DNA of 64,000 nt, from positions 148,944-212,943 of the forward strand of contig NZ_JANKBZ010000018.1 in the NCBI RefSeq assembly GCF_024623785.1, in the 5' to 3' direction. The translations under genes and the position numbers were made by a program. The notes below the pieces were generated by a model. The model was given only the letters and a program-made list of their open reading frames with translations, searched no databases and was not told where the DNA came from. Source of the stretch: Archangium lipolyticum. GTDB lineage: Bacteria; Myxococcota; Myxococcia; Myxococcales; Myxococcaceae. Of this stretch, positions 42,962 through 52,594 are shown piece by piece (the stretch's first letter is position 1; each line of letters starts with the position of its first letter).

Positions 42962-43053
42962 AGGTGTGTCCATGTAGGAGCACCTAGCAACGTCGCGGGG
43001 TTATCCCCCACCCACGGCGAGGGGCCGGACAGTCGCCTGGAAGGTCTACCGAG

Positions 43054-44418
<1,365 letters not shown>

Positions 44419-44521
44419 CACCGTTGCGCGCCCTCCCCTGGTGGGAGGGCAGGCGGGCTCCCGACCCCGGCGGGATTGGCGGGCAACGGACCCGGTGACA
44501 AGGCTTCAGAAGGGAATCCCC

Positions 44522-44920
44522 ATGGCTTACAGCGACAAGGTCATTGAGCACTACGAGAACCCCCGGAACGTCGGCACGCTCGACAAGGCGGACCCCAACG
44601 TGGGCACCGGTCTGGTGGGAGCCCCCGCGTGCGGCGACGTGATGCGCCTGCAGCTGAAGATCAGCGACGACGGCATCATCGAGGACGCCAAGTTCAAGAC
44701 GTTCGGGTGCGGCTCGGCCATCGCGTCCAGCTCGCTGGTCACCGAGTGGGTGAAGGGCAAGACGGTGGACCAGGCGATGACGATCTCCAACAAGGACGTG
44801 GCGCGCGAGCTGGCGCTGCCGCCGGTGAAGATCCACTGCTCGGTGCTGGCCGAGGACGCCATCAAGGCGGCCATCGAGGACTTCAAGAAGAAGCGCGAGG
44901 CGCGGCAGCAGAAGGCGTAG
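44522..44920 (+). CDS. iscU: Fe-S cluster scaffold protein IscU
   Basis: 132 residues. The three cluster ligands are in APACGDV (C37), FGCGSA (C63) and IHCSV (C106), and the HscA-recognition motif LPPVK is at 99-103. IscU assembles a [2Fe-2S] cluster from IscS sulfur and hands it on with help of HscA/HscB. The ATG at 44522 is chosen because the family sequence begins MAYSDKVIEHYENPRNVG. It is 104 bases after iscS. Confidence 0.97.
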   Translation: MAYSDKVIEHYENPRNVGTLDKADPNVGTGLVGAPACGDVMRLQLKISDDGIIEDAKFKTFGCGSAIASSSLVTEWVKGKTVDQAMTISNKDVARELALPPVKIHCSVLAEDAIKAAIEDFKKKREARQQKA

Positions 44921-44949
44921 TGCAGCGCCCCGAAGGGAGGAGGCACGTG

Positions 44950-45351
44950 ATGAACGAGCAGGCGAGCAACCAGACGAGCCAGACGCAGACGACGCCTGCC
45001 GCCGCCCCGGCCGCGAAGCCGGCGCGAGGCATCACGCTGCATGACAGCGCGGTGGGGCAGCTCAAGAAGCTGCTGGCCGAGCGGCAGACGCCGGACGCGG
45101 GGCTGCGCATCGCGGTGCGTGGCGGTGGGTGTTCGGGGTTGGCGTACGTGATGGAGTGGGCGGAGAAGCCGCGCGAGAAGGACAAGATCTTCGAGCGGGA
45201 CGGGGTGAGGGTGTTCGTGGATCCGAAGAGCTACCTGTACCTGCTCGGCACGGAGATCGTGTACGAGTCGACGCTGATGGCCTCGGGGTTCAAGCTGAAC
45301 AACCCGAACGTGAAGGGCTCGTGCGGCTGCGGCGAGAGCTTCTCCGTGTAA
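44950..45351 (+). CDS. iscA: A-type Fe-S carrier IscA
   Basis: 133 residues. An Ala/Pro/Thr-rich N-terminal extension of about 25 residues is followed by the HesB/IscA domain: ITLHDSAVGQLKKLLAE, RGGGCSGLAYVMEW (C61), and the C-terminal GSCGCGESFSV (C125, C127) that together ligate iron or a cluster. It passes Fe-S clusters to apo-proteins. Begins 29 bases after iscU, in the same operon. A repeat and a terminator-like hairpin follow. Confidence 0.95.
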   Translation: MNEQASNQTSQTQTTPAAAPAAKPARGITLHDSAVGQLKKLLAERQTPDAGLRIAVRGGGCSGLAYVMEWAEKPREKDKIFERDGVRVFVDPKSYLYLLGTEIVYESTLMASGFKLNNPNVKGSCGCGESFSV

Positions 45352-45365
45352 CGACCCGAGCAAGG

Positions 45366-45401
45366 CCCCCTCTCCCTCTGGGAGAGGGCTGGGGTGAGGG
45401 T
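45366..45401 (+). repeat. Dispersed palindromic repeat, copy 5
   Basis: CCCTCTCCCTCTGGGAGAGGG followed by CTGGGGTGAGGG, between iscA and the terminator that precedes hscB. Confidence 0.9.
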
Positions 45402-45418
45402 CTTCGAGAGTCATCTGG

Positions 45419-45453
45419 GGGCTCGGCCGCGGAAAGCCGGGCCCTTTCGTTTT
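45419..45453 (+). terminator. Rho-independent terminator-like hairpin between iscA and hscB
   Basis: GGGCTCGGC and GCCGGGCCC form a 9-base stem (one wobble) with an 8-base loop, followed by TTTCGTTTT. It would separate the iscSUA and hscBA-fdx blocks or attenuate the latter. Confidence 0.65.
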
Positions 45454-45475
45454 GCCCCGGAAAGGGGAAGCGCTG

Positions 45476-46105
45476 GTGAAGTGCTGGAACTGTGAAAAGG
45501 ACACGGCGGGGCGCCCGTTCTGCCCGGCCTGCGGAAAGATCGCCGCGAGGCCGCCGGGTGCCACGCACTTCGACGTCTTCGGTCTCCCCCGGGCGTACGA
45601 CGTGGACGTGCCCGCGCTGGAGAAGCAGTACCGGGAGCTCTCCCTCCAGCTGCACCCGGACCGGTTCGCCCAGGCGGAGGCGCGAGAGCGCCGGCTCTCG
45701 CTGGAGCAGACGACGGCGCTCAACGAGGCCTACAAGACGCTCAAGGACGGGACGAAGCGGGCCTTCTACCTGCTGAAGGTGCACGGGGTGGACCTGGAGC
45801 GGGAGGACGCCGGAGCGCAGAAGGACATGCCCCTCGAGTTTCTCGAGGAGGTGATGGAGCTGCGCGAGGCGCTCGACGAGGCCATGGAGGCCAAGGATTT
45901 GGAGAAGGCCCAGAAGATGGCCACGGACGTGGAGGGCCGGAAGAAGGCCGCCCTCCAGGAGGCCGTGGACACGCTGCGCACCCTGGAGCAGGGGCCTGCG
46001 GCCGAGTCATCGGTGAAAAAGGCATCGCACGCGCTGGGACGGGTGCGGTACTTCACGCGCTTCCTCGAGCAGGTGGAAGCCTTCGAGGAGGAGATGCTGG
46101 CGTGA
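45476..46105 (+). CDS. hscB: J-domain co-chaperone HscB with N-terminal four-Cys motif
   Basis: 209 residues from a GTG with GGGGAAG upstream. HscB brings IscU to the chaperone HscA and stimulates its ATPase. It begins [21 protein letters not shown]3, C6, C16, C19 form a CxxC-x9-CxxC zinc-binding pattern absent from E. coli HscB but like the N-terminus of eukaryotic HSC20. The J-domain follows with HPD at 60-62 (QLHPDRFAQ), then [20 protein letters not shown], and a C-terminal IscU-binding helical bundle. The stop overlaps the next start (GTGA). Confidence 0.92.
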   Translation: MKCWNCEKDTAGRPFCPACGKIAARPPGATHFDVFGLPRAYDVDVPALEKQYRELSLQLHPDRFAQAEARERRLSLEQTTALNEAYKTLKDGTKRAFYLLKVHGVDLEREDAGAQKDMPLEFLEEVMELREALDEAMEAKDLEKAQKMATDVEGRKKAALQEAVDTLRTLEQGPAAESSVKKASHALGRVRYFTRFLEQVEAFEEEMLA

Positions 46106-47946
46106 GCAAGAACGGCTACCTGCAGATTCATGACCCGCTGAAGCCCAAGGGGCACGCGGTGGGGATCGACCTGGGGACGACGAACTCGCTGGTGGCGAGC
46201 GTCATCCAGGGCAAGCCTCGCTGCCTGGTGGCGGACGAGGGAGACTCGAACCTCCTGCCCTCGGTGGTGCACTACGGGAAGGATGGGGGCGTGGTGGTGG
46301 GCTCGCGAGCGAAGCAGCTCGCGGCCGAGCACCCCACCGACACCATCATCTCCGTGAAGCGCTTCATGGGCCGCAGCCCGGAGGACGCGGAGACGCGCAA
46401 GCTGGGCGCCTACAAGTTCGCCAGCGGCGGCAAGGTGGTGCGCTTCGAGGTGGCCGGAGGCCAGCCGGTGACGCCCATCGAGGTGTCCGGGGAGATCCTC
46501 CGCGCCATCAAGCGCCGCGCCGAGTCCCACTTCGCCGGCAAGGTGGAGCAGGCCGTCATCACCGTGCCCGCCTACTTCGACGACGCCCAGCGCCAGGCGA
46601 CCAAGGACGCGGGCCGGCTCGCGGGCCTCGAGGTGCTGCGCCTGCTCAACGAGCCCACCGCGGCGGCGCTCGCCTACGGCCTCGACAAGGGCAGCCAGGG
46701 CACCTACGCCGTCTATGACCTCGGCGGCGGCACCTTCGACGTCTCCATCCTCAAGCTGGTGGAGGGCGTCTTCGAGGTGAAGTCCACCGGCGGCGACTCG
46801 GCCCTGGGCGGCGATGACTTCGACCGGGCCATCGCCCAGCGCGTGCTGGAGGCCATGGGCCAGTCCTCCCCCGCCCCCACCCTGGTGGCCGAGGTGCTCG
46901 CCGCCTCGCGCAAGGCCAAGGAGGCCCTCACCGACGCCCCCGAGGTGGAGCTCACCGTGGGCGCGCACCGGCAGACGCTGCGGCGCCCGGACTTCGAGGA
47001 GTGGATCCGCCCGCTCATCCAGAAGACGGGCGTGGTGTGCCGCCGGGCCCTCAAGGACGCGGGGGTGGCGGCCTCGGAGCTGGACGGCGTCATCCTCGTG
47101 GGCGGCGCCACCCGGGTGCCCGCGGTGCGCCGCTTCGTGGCCGAGCTGTTCGGCCGCGAGCCCCTCAGCGACATCGACCCCGATCAGGTGGTCGCCCTGG
47201 GCGCGGCCGTCCAGGCGGACCTGCTCACCAACGTGGACCGGCAGGACGAGGTGCTCCTGCTGGACGTCATCCCCCTGTCGCTCGGCCTGGAGACGATGGG
47301 CGGCCTGGTGGAGAAGCTGATTCCGCGCAACTCCACCATCCCCATCGCCGCCGCCCAGGTGTTCACCACCTTCAAGGACGGGCAGACGGGCCTGGACGTC
47401 CACGTGCTCCAGGGCGAGCGCGAGCTGGTGGAGGATTGCCGCAGCCTCTCGCGTTTCACCCTGAGTGGGATTCCACCCCTACCCGCCGGCATGGCGCGCG
47501 TGGAGGTGCGCTTCCAGGTGGACGCGGACGGCATCCTCGCCGTCACGGCCAAGGAGCAGAGCACCGGCACCACCCAGTCCATCACCGTGAAGCCCAGCCA
47601 TGGCCTCACGGACGAGGAGATCGAGCAGATGCTGCTCGACTCCATCGACCACGCCGAGGACGACGTGCAGGTGCGCCAGCTGCGCGAGCAGCGGGTGGAG
47701 GCCGAGCGCGTCCTCGCCGAGGCCGGGCGTCAGCTGGGGGAGCACGCCGCGCTGCTGGTGGGCGGGGAGCGGGCCACCATCGAGGCGGCCATGGCGAAGG
47801 TGCGCGAGGTGGCTCAGGGGAACGACCACCACGCCCTCAAGGAGTCCATCCATGCCCTGGACGAGGTGTGCAAGCCCTTCGTCGAGCGGGTGATGAACCA
47901 GGCCCTGACGAAGGTCGTCGCGGGCCATTCGGTCGAGGAGTTCTGA
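46102..47946 (+). CDS. hscA: Hsp70-class chaperone HscA
   Basis: 614 residues. HscA uses ATP to release Fe-S clusters from IscU. The Hsp70 signatures are present: [51 protein letters not shown], and [22 protein letters not shown]-terminal substrate-binding domain includes [20 protein letters not shown]. The start is GTG at 46102 ([17 protein letters not shown]). It is coupled to hscB by a four-base overlap and precedes fdx by one base, in the canonical hscBA-fdx order. Confidence 0.96.
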   Translation: MSKNGYLQIHDPLKPKGHAVGIDLGTTNSLVASVIQGKPRCLVADEGDSNLLPSVVHYGKDGGVVVGSRAKQLAAEHPTDTIISVKRFMGRSPEDAETRKLGAYKFASGGKVVRFEVAGGQPVTPIEVSGEILRAIKRRAESHFAGKVEQAVITVPAYFDDAQRQATKDAGRLAGLEVLRLLNEPTAAALAYGLDKGSQGTYAVYDLGGGTFDVSILKLVEGVFEVKSTGGDSALGGDDFDRAIAQRVLEAMGQSSPAPTLVAEVLAASRKAKEALTDAPEVELTVGAHRQTLRRPDFEEWIRPLIQKTGVVCRRALKDAGVAASELDGVILVGGATRVPAVRRFVAELFGREPLSDIDPDQVVALGAAVQADLLTNVDRQDEVLLLDVIPLSLGLETMGGLVEKLIPRNSTIPIAAAQVFTTFKDGQTGLDVHVLQGERELVEDCRSLSRFTLSGIPPLPAGMARVEVRFQVDADGILAVTAKEQSTGTTQSITVKPSHGLTDEEIEQMLLDSIDHAEDDVQVRQLREQRVEAERVLAEAGRQLGEHAALLVGGERATIEAAMAKVREVAQGNDHHALKESIHALDEVCKPFVERVMNQALTKVVAGHSVEEF

Positions 47947-47947
47947 C

Positions 47948-48325
47948 GTGCCCAAGGTCCATTTCAAGAGCCCCCTGGACGACGTCACCGTGGAGGTGTC
48001 GACGGGGACCACCCTGCTGGACGCCGCCGAGAAGGCCGGCGCCCAGGTAGGCCACTCCTGCGGCGGGGTCTGCGCCTGCTCCACCTGTCACATCTGGGTC
48101 CGCAAGGGCCTGGAGTCCCTCTCCGAGCAGACGGACCAGGAGATGGACCGGCTGGACATGGGCTTCGACGTGCGCCCGTACTCCCGCCTGTCCTGCCAGA
48201 CCGAGCTGGGGAATGAGGACGTCTTCGTGGAGATTACCGAAGAGTCCCTCACGGCCTTCATGGACGAGAACCCCGCCGTCCGGCGCCGGCTCGAGTCCGA
48301 AGGGAAATGGCCGTTGAAGAAGTGA
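47948..48325 (+). CDS. fdx: Adrenodoxin-type [2Fe-2S] ferredoxin
   Basis: 125 residues with a GTG start (VPKVHFKSP, initiator read as Met). Ligands for a [2Fe-2S] cluster are C38, C44, C47 in HSCGGVCACSTCHIW and C83 in SRLSCQTEL, the adrenodoxin pattern. Supplies electrons to Fe-S cluster assembly. C-terminal tail is charged (SEGKWPLKK). Last protein gene of the isc operon, one base after hscA; a tRNA gene with its own promoter follows. Confidence 0.94.
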   Translation: MPKVHFKSPLDDVTVEVSTGTTLLDAAEKAGAQVGHSCGGVCACSTCHIWVRKGLESLSEQTDQEMDRLDMGFDVRPYSRLSCQTELGNEDVFVEITEESLTAFMDENPAVRRRLESEGKWPLKK

Positions 48326-48340
48326 GGTTGAAACAACTGC

Positions 48341-48369
48341 TTGACGGGGACGGTTCAGGCATCTATACA
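48341..48369 (+). promoter_or_regulatory. Sigma-70 promoter for tRNA-Leu
   Basis: TTGACG (48341-48346), a 17-base spacer, then TATACA (48364-48369). The -35 has five of six consensus bases and the -10 has four. It begins 16 bases after fdx and is well placed for the tRNA at 48411. Confidence 0.7.
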
Positions 48370-48410
48370 CCGCACCCGTCGACGCAACGCACCGCCGAGA
48401 CGCACCGCCT

Positions 48411-48494
48411 GCCCAGGTGGTGGAATTGGTAGACACACTAGATTCAGGGTCTAGCGCCTGCAAGGGCATGGAGGTTCGAGTCCTCTCCTGGGCA
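48411..48494 (+). tRNA. tRNA-Leu, anticodon CAG
   Basis: 84 bases. Acceptor stem GCCCAGG pairs with CCTGGGC; the anticodon stem CTAGA/TCTAG encloses loop TTCAGGG with anticodon CAG. The D region TGGTGGAATTGGTAGACAC, an extra-long variable arm and T-loop TTCGAGT are typical class II (Leu). No CCA is encoded: the sequence continues ACT after the acceptor. A promoter lies upstream and a strong terminator downstream. Confidence 0.95.
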
Positions 48495-48497
48495 CTG

Positions 48498-48537
48498 AAA
48501 AAGGCTCCGGCTGAAAAGCCGGGGCCTTTTTCTTTTT
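48498..48537 (+). terminator. Rho-independent terminator after tRNA-Leu
   Basis: GGCTCCGGCT and AGCCGGGGCC pair around GAAA, with flanking A and T tracts (AAAAAGG... and GCCTTTTTCTTTTT). A textbook intrinsic terminator. Confidence 0.9.
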
Positions 48538-48542
48538 CCGCA

Positions 48543-49625
48543 TCAGCTCGGCACGTGGACGGGCTCCACGGCCTCGTGGGCCACGTGGCTCGCCGCCTCG
48601 CGCGCCAGGCTGCCGCCCTTGCGGAGGTCCCTCAGCCGGATGCCGCGGATGCGCACCGACAGGGCCCCCACCGCCACCTGGCTCACCACGGTGCCCAGGT
48701 GGGTGAGCGTGGCGAAGGCCGCCGCGTCCTCGGGTGAAGCGCCCAGGTTCCGCGCCGCCCAGCTGGTGACGAAGTAGTAGATGCCCATGCCCGCCGGTAC
48801 CCCGGGGAACGACTGGCCCAGCGCGATGGCCCCCAGGATGACGGTGCCCGCGAAGACGCCCCCGTGGATGCCCAGGGCGTGCAGGCCCAGCCCGTAGCCC
48901 AGGGCGGGCGCCAACACCGGGGGGATGGAGAACAGGAGCGCCACCGCCATGCCCCGGAAGCTGCGCGCGGTGCCCAGGCCCTCGGACACGTGCCCCAGCA
49001 GGTGCTGCAACCGCGGCAGCCGCTTCTTGCGCTCCAGCAACCGGGCGAGCGGCAGCGCATAGTGGGCCAGCAGCACCACCAGCACCACCAGCCCCACGCA
49101 CACCCCCACCGCCGCCCGCAGCGCCCCGGAGAACTGGGCCATCGTCTCGCCGAAGGGGCCGACGAAGGACAGGGCCACCAGTCCCATCAGCGCGGCGAAC
49201 TCCAGCAGCTTGCACACCGCCACCGAGCCCAGCGACTGCAGGAAGGGAATCCGCTGGGTGCGCGACAACAGGAAGGAGCGGATGAAGTCCCCCAGCTTCC
49301 CGGGCAGCGCGTTGTGGGTGAAGGCGCCAATGGCCACCAGGTGGTAGCGCTCGCGGATGGGCACCGGCTTGCCCAGCGTCTTCTGCCACTGCATGGCGCG
49401 GAACGGGATGATGGACGCCGACAGCAGCATGAAGGGGATGAGCCAGCGCAGGTGGCCGGGCAGGTCGTGGACGAACTTCCCCAACGAGAAGCGCGGGATG
49501 AGCAACGGCCCGTCGCCGCCCAGGTTCCACCGGAAGAAGGCGGTGGAGATGAGGATGGCGGACAGCACCACCCCCACCAGCACGGCGAGTGCCTTGAGGT
49601 ACGTCCGGCCCGCTGGCCCCTTCAT
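48543..49625 (-). CDS. Flippase-like (LPG synthase transmembrane, UPF0104) membrane protein
   Basis: 360 residues, about eight membrane helices. The family signature is visible: HNALPGKLGDFIRSFLLSRT, SVAVCKLLEFAALMGLVALS, and FPGVPAGMGIYYFVTSWAAR. Relatives (YbhN, AglD2, the transmembrane part of MprF) are thought to move lipids or lipid-linked sugars across the inner membrane. The start overlaps the stop of the upstream phosphatase-superfamily gene (ATGA), so the two are coupled and probably work on the same lipid-linked molecule. Substrate unknown. Confidence 0.85.
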   Translation of the reverse strand: MKGPAGRTYLKALAVLVGVVLSAILISTAFFRWNLGGDGPLLIPRFSLGKFVHDLPGHLRWLIPFMLLSASIIPFRAMQWQKTLGKPVPIRERYHLVAIGAFTHNALPGKLGDFIRSFLLSRTQRIPFLQSLGSVAVCKLLEFAALMGLVALSFVGPFGETMAQFSGALRAAVGVCVGLVVLVVLLAHYALPLARLLERKKRLPRLQHLLGHVSEGLGTARSFRGMAVALLFSIPPVLAPALGYGLGLHALGIHGGVFAGTVILGAIALGQSFPGVPAGMGIYYFVTSWAARNLGASPEDAAAFATLTHLGTVVSQVAVGALSVRIRGIRLRDLRKGGSLAREAASHVAHEAVEPVHVPS

Positions 49626-51232
49626 GTCGCCTCCGCGAACCTCGTGTCCGGGTACACCACCGGCCGGGCGCCGTCGCGGTACACCTCGGACAGCCTCTCG
49701 TGGAGCTGCGTGCAGTGGCCCAGCCCGGACAGGTCCACTGGAAGGTCGGTCGGCCAGCAGATGACGCTGGACGTCTCCGTGCGCGTGAGGCCGCCGTGCG
49801 AGCCGAACTCCCAGGCGAAGCCCACCGTGCCGCCCTTGCGCACCGCCTGGCCGAAGAGCACCAGATCTCCCGCCGTGGACATGTGCGGCAGCTCGCGCAG
49901 GTAGTCCGCCACCGCGCGGCGCGAGAACTCCGTCGACAAGGGCGCGCTGTCGATGTCGTCCGGCCCGTACACCCCGCCATTGATGACCGCCACCGCCGAG
50001 TCACCCCGCCGCATCGCCACGATGCCGATGTCCGGGTGGCGCGTGGCCCTCGCGAGCACCTCCGGGTGGCGCGCCACCAGCTGCGCGGCCTCGAGCGGCT
50101 GGAGCCCCCGCGTCAGGTAGACGTGGGAGAAGTTGCCGGACTCGATGACCACCGGCTCCTCCGTGGCCCAGGGCTCCGACTCCACCGGGTGCGGACGGCC
50201 ATCGAGCAGCCCTCGCGCCACGTCCTCGGAGAGCGGAGGAGCCTCGCCCTGGAGGAGGAGCGCCTCGAGGCGCTGGCTCGTGCGCTGCTCCAACGGGAGG
50301 CTGTCCACGTGGCCGTGGTCCGTGAGGAAGACGAGGTCGTAGCCAGGGTCCACCGTCCGGGCCACGGCGTAGAGCTCGGCCAGGTAGGCATCCACGCGCC
50401 GCAGCTCCGAGAGCGCCTGCTCCGACTGGGGGCCGCGGCGGTGGGCCACCTCGTCATAGTTGCCGTAGACGAGGTACACGGCGGGCACGCCCCGCACCAT
50501 GTCCACCAGGGCCTTGGTGTGAGCGAAGCTCCACCCGAGCCGCTGGAGGAAGACGCGGCTGATGAGGAAGCCGCCCTCGTGGCGCCAGTCCCGGAGCGCG
50601 CGGCTCCAGCGGTAGACCTCGGTGAAGGCCCGCCACGCGTCCTTGCCCAGCCCTCGCAGATACGAGAGGGGCGTCTGCGTCCGCGCCACGAGCACGCCCT
50701 CCATCTCGTGCTTGAAGCCGCGCGCCATGACCTTGAAGTTGGCCAGCGTGCTCATGCAGAGCCGGTTGTTGGCCTGGGCCTGGAAGAGCGAGAAGTACGT
50801 GTGTCCACCATCGGCCAGCAGGCTGGCGCCCTCGCGGCGCCCCAACCGCTCCTCGATGGCGAGCGCGTCGCGCGGGGTGTTCATCTGCACCTTGCGGCCG
50901 AGCTCCCGATCGAACCAGCTGTAGGCGGGCAGGTTGGGATGGCGCAGGCCATAGAGGAAGCCCGCCTGGAAGAAGGGCGTGGAGGCAGGCGAGCCCCAGA
51001 AGGCATCGTCCAGGGAGTAGGTACCCGAGCGGACGAGCTTCGAGAGGAACGGCATCCGTCCAGTGCGGACGGCCTCATCCAGATGTGCCTTGGGCACCCC
51101 GTCCAGATGGACGACAAGCAGCTTGCGCCGGCGCGAAGCCGGCACAGGGGGAACCTTCGCCCCCACGCGTCGCACGTACTCGCGGGCCCAGGACTGCAAC
51201 TGCGGGCTGATGATGTCGTTCACGTCTCGCAC
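49622..51232 (-). CDS. Alkaline phosphatase superfamily (phosphodiesterase-like) protein
   Basis: 536 residues. Metal-site motifs of the nucleotide pyrophosphatase/phosphodiesterase branch are visible: LLVVHLDGVPKAHLDEAV with the first Asp, the nucleophile region GSPASTPFFQAGFLYG (Thr or Ser), YGNYDEVAHRRGP, and LTDHGHVDS. No signal peptide is visible, so the catalytic part is probably cytoplasmic or membrane-associated. The GTG at 51232 has GGGGAGGGGAG upstream and fits better than the ATG at 51253. It is coupled to the flippase-like gene. Confidence 0.82.
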   Translation of the reverse strand: MRDVNDIISPQLQSWAREYVRRVGAKVPPVPASRRRKLLVVHLDGVPKAHLDEAVRTGRMPFLSKLVRSGTYSLDDAFWGSPASTPFFQAGFLYGLRHPNLPAYSWFDRELGRKVQMNTPRDALAIEERLGRREGASLLADGGHTYFSLFQAQANNRLCMSTLANFKVMARGFKHEMEGVLVARTQTPLSYLRGLGKDAWRAFTEVYRWSRALRDWRHEGGFLISRVFLQRLGWSFAHTKALVDMVRGVPAVYLVYGNYDEVAHRRGPQSEQALSELRRVDAYLAELYAVARTVDPGYDLVFLTDHGHVDSLPLEQRTSQRLEALLLQGEAPPLSEDVARGLLDGRPHPVESEPWATEEPVVIESGNFSHVYLTRGLQPLEAAQLVARHPEVLARATRHPDIGIVAMRRGDSAVAVINGGVYGPDDIDSAPLSTEFSRRAVADYLRELPHMSTAGDLVLFGQAVRKGGTVGFAWEFGSHGGLTRTETSSVICWPTDLPVDLSGLGHCTQLHERLSEVYRDGARPVVYPDTRFAEAT

Positions 51233-51391
51233 GTCTCGTCTCCCCTCCCCCATCCGTGGCCGGGAAGATGCGCACCCGGGAGGACACCAGCCGTGCGATG
51301 AGATCAGGCCCGCTGGAGAGCGGCCAGACGAGCGAGGGCATTTGATGTCAAGATGGTCCCGCCCCTTGGCGACGTGTCACCTTGTAGCGTG

Positions 51392-52582
51392 ATGCTGACG
51401 ACCGCGCTGCTGTTGACGACTCTCGCCACCGCCACGGCCGCCGCCCCGAGCGCCGTTCCCGCCGCGACCTCCGCCCCCGAGGAGGAGCTGCCGCAGAAGA
51501 AGGAAAAGGGGTTCGACGCCATCGCGCTGCCCCTGGTGAGCTACAACTCGGACCTGGGCTTCACCTATGGAGGCGTGGCCGGAGCGTACCTGTACGCGCC
51601 GGGCCACAGCCCGTACCAGCACGGCATCGCCATCCAGGCGATGTTCACCAGCCGCGGGCAGCAGAACCACTACCTGCGCTACGACGGGCCGCAGCTCATC
51701 GGGCCCATGCGGCTGGAGTTCCGCCTGGAGTACCGGCGCGAGCTGCGCAGCCCCTTCTACGGGGCGGGCAACGTGTCCGCGCAGGACTTCAAGGGCGACG
51801 AGAACCAGGAGCGCTTCAACTACCAGAAGGGCTCGCCCGGCGTGTGGCTGCGGCTGCGTGGCCGGCCCTGGGGAGAGAACCACCCCTTCCAGTCCTACGT
51901 GGGCTACTCGTGGCGGTACACGGAGGTGGACACGTTCGACACCTCGCTGCTGAAGGAGCAGAGGCCGGTGGGCATCGAGGGCGGGCCCACGGGACAGCTG
52001 GCGGCGGGCGTGCTCTGGGACACGCGAGACAACGAGTCGGACCCGACGCGAGGCGGCGTGGAGGAGCTGGCCCTGCGCGTGTCGGGGAACGCCACGTGGA
52101 GCCGGTACCAGTACGCGGGCGTGACGCTGAGCGAGCGGCGCTTCTGGAGACTGGGGCCGCGCATCCTCCTGGCGCAGCGGCTGACGCTGGACATGCTCTT
52201 CGGCGAGGTGCCCTTCTTCGAGTGGGTGAACACGGGCGGCGTGAGCACCTCCGAGGGCATCGGCGGCATGAGCAGCGTGCGCGGCATCGAGCGCAACCGG
52301 TTCGCGGGCAACATCAAGGCGTTCTCGAACACGGAGCTGCGCGTGCGGGCCTTCGACTTCCGGCTGCTCAAGGCGCCGGTGACGGTGGGTGGCGTGGCCT
52401 TCGTGGACCTGGGACGTGTGTGGCACCCGGACGTGGTGGATGGCCCGTGGTGGAAGTGGCATCCAGGCGTGGGAGCCGGCGTGCGGGTGGCCCGGCGCGC
52501 GGCGGTGGTGCGCTTCGACTGGGCGATGTCTCCGGAGACGGGCCGCAGCCGTGTGTACCTGAACTTCGGTCACATGTTCTGA
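51392..52582 (+). CDS. Omp85/BamA-like outer-membrane beta-barrel protein
   Basis: 396 residues with a signal peptide (MLTTALLLTTLATATAAA). The barrel pattern of the surface-antigen/Omp85 family is present: LPLVSYNSDLGFTYGGVAGA opening, LAAGVLWDTRDNESDPTRGG, MSSVRGIERNRFAGNIKAFS (the VRGY-type lid-lock motif, here VRGI), and a C-terminal FGHMF ending in Phe. No POTRA domains are present, so it resembles the single-barrel relatives and not BamA itself. Start uncertain: GTG 51389 or ATG 51392. Function is likely a secretion or lipid-facing barrel. Confidence 0.8.
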   Translation: MLTTALLLTTLATATAAAPSAVPAATSAPEEELPQKKEKGFDAIALPLVSYNSDLGFTYGGVAGAYLYAPGHSPYQHGIAIQAMFTSRGQQNHYLRYDGPQLIGPMRLEFRLEYRRELRSPFYGAGNVSAQDFKGDENQERFNYQKGSPGVWLRLRGRPWGENHPFQSYVGYSWRYTEVDTFDTSLLKEQRPVGIEGGPTGQLAAGVLWDTRDNESDPTRGGVEELALRVSGNATWSRYQYAGVTLSERRFWRLGPRILLAQRLTLDMLFGEVPFFEWVNTGGVSTSEGIGGMSSVRGIERNRFAGNIKAFSNTELRVRAFDFRLLKAPVTVGGVAFVDLGRVWHPDVVDGPWWKWHPGVGAGVRVARRAAVVRFDWAMSPETGRSRVYLNFGHMF

Positions 52583-52594
52583 GCCTCCCGGGCC

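Larger units (their letters stand above)
42699..43053. other. 355-base intergenic region between SPFH gene and iscS
   Basis: Between the divergent SPFH gene and iscS. It contains the promoter and operator-like sites at 42914-42961 and a GGAAGG ahead of iscS. No iscR gene is present and no open frame with coding character was seen. Confidence 0.7.

Noticed and set aside
48495..48497. Encoded CCA tail on the tRNA-Leu
   Set aside because: The bases after the discriminator are CTG, so the tail must be added after transcription.
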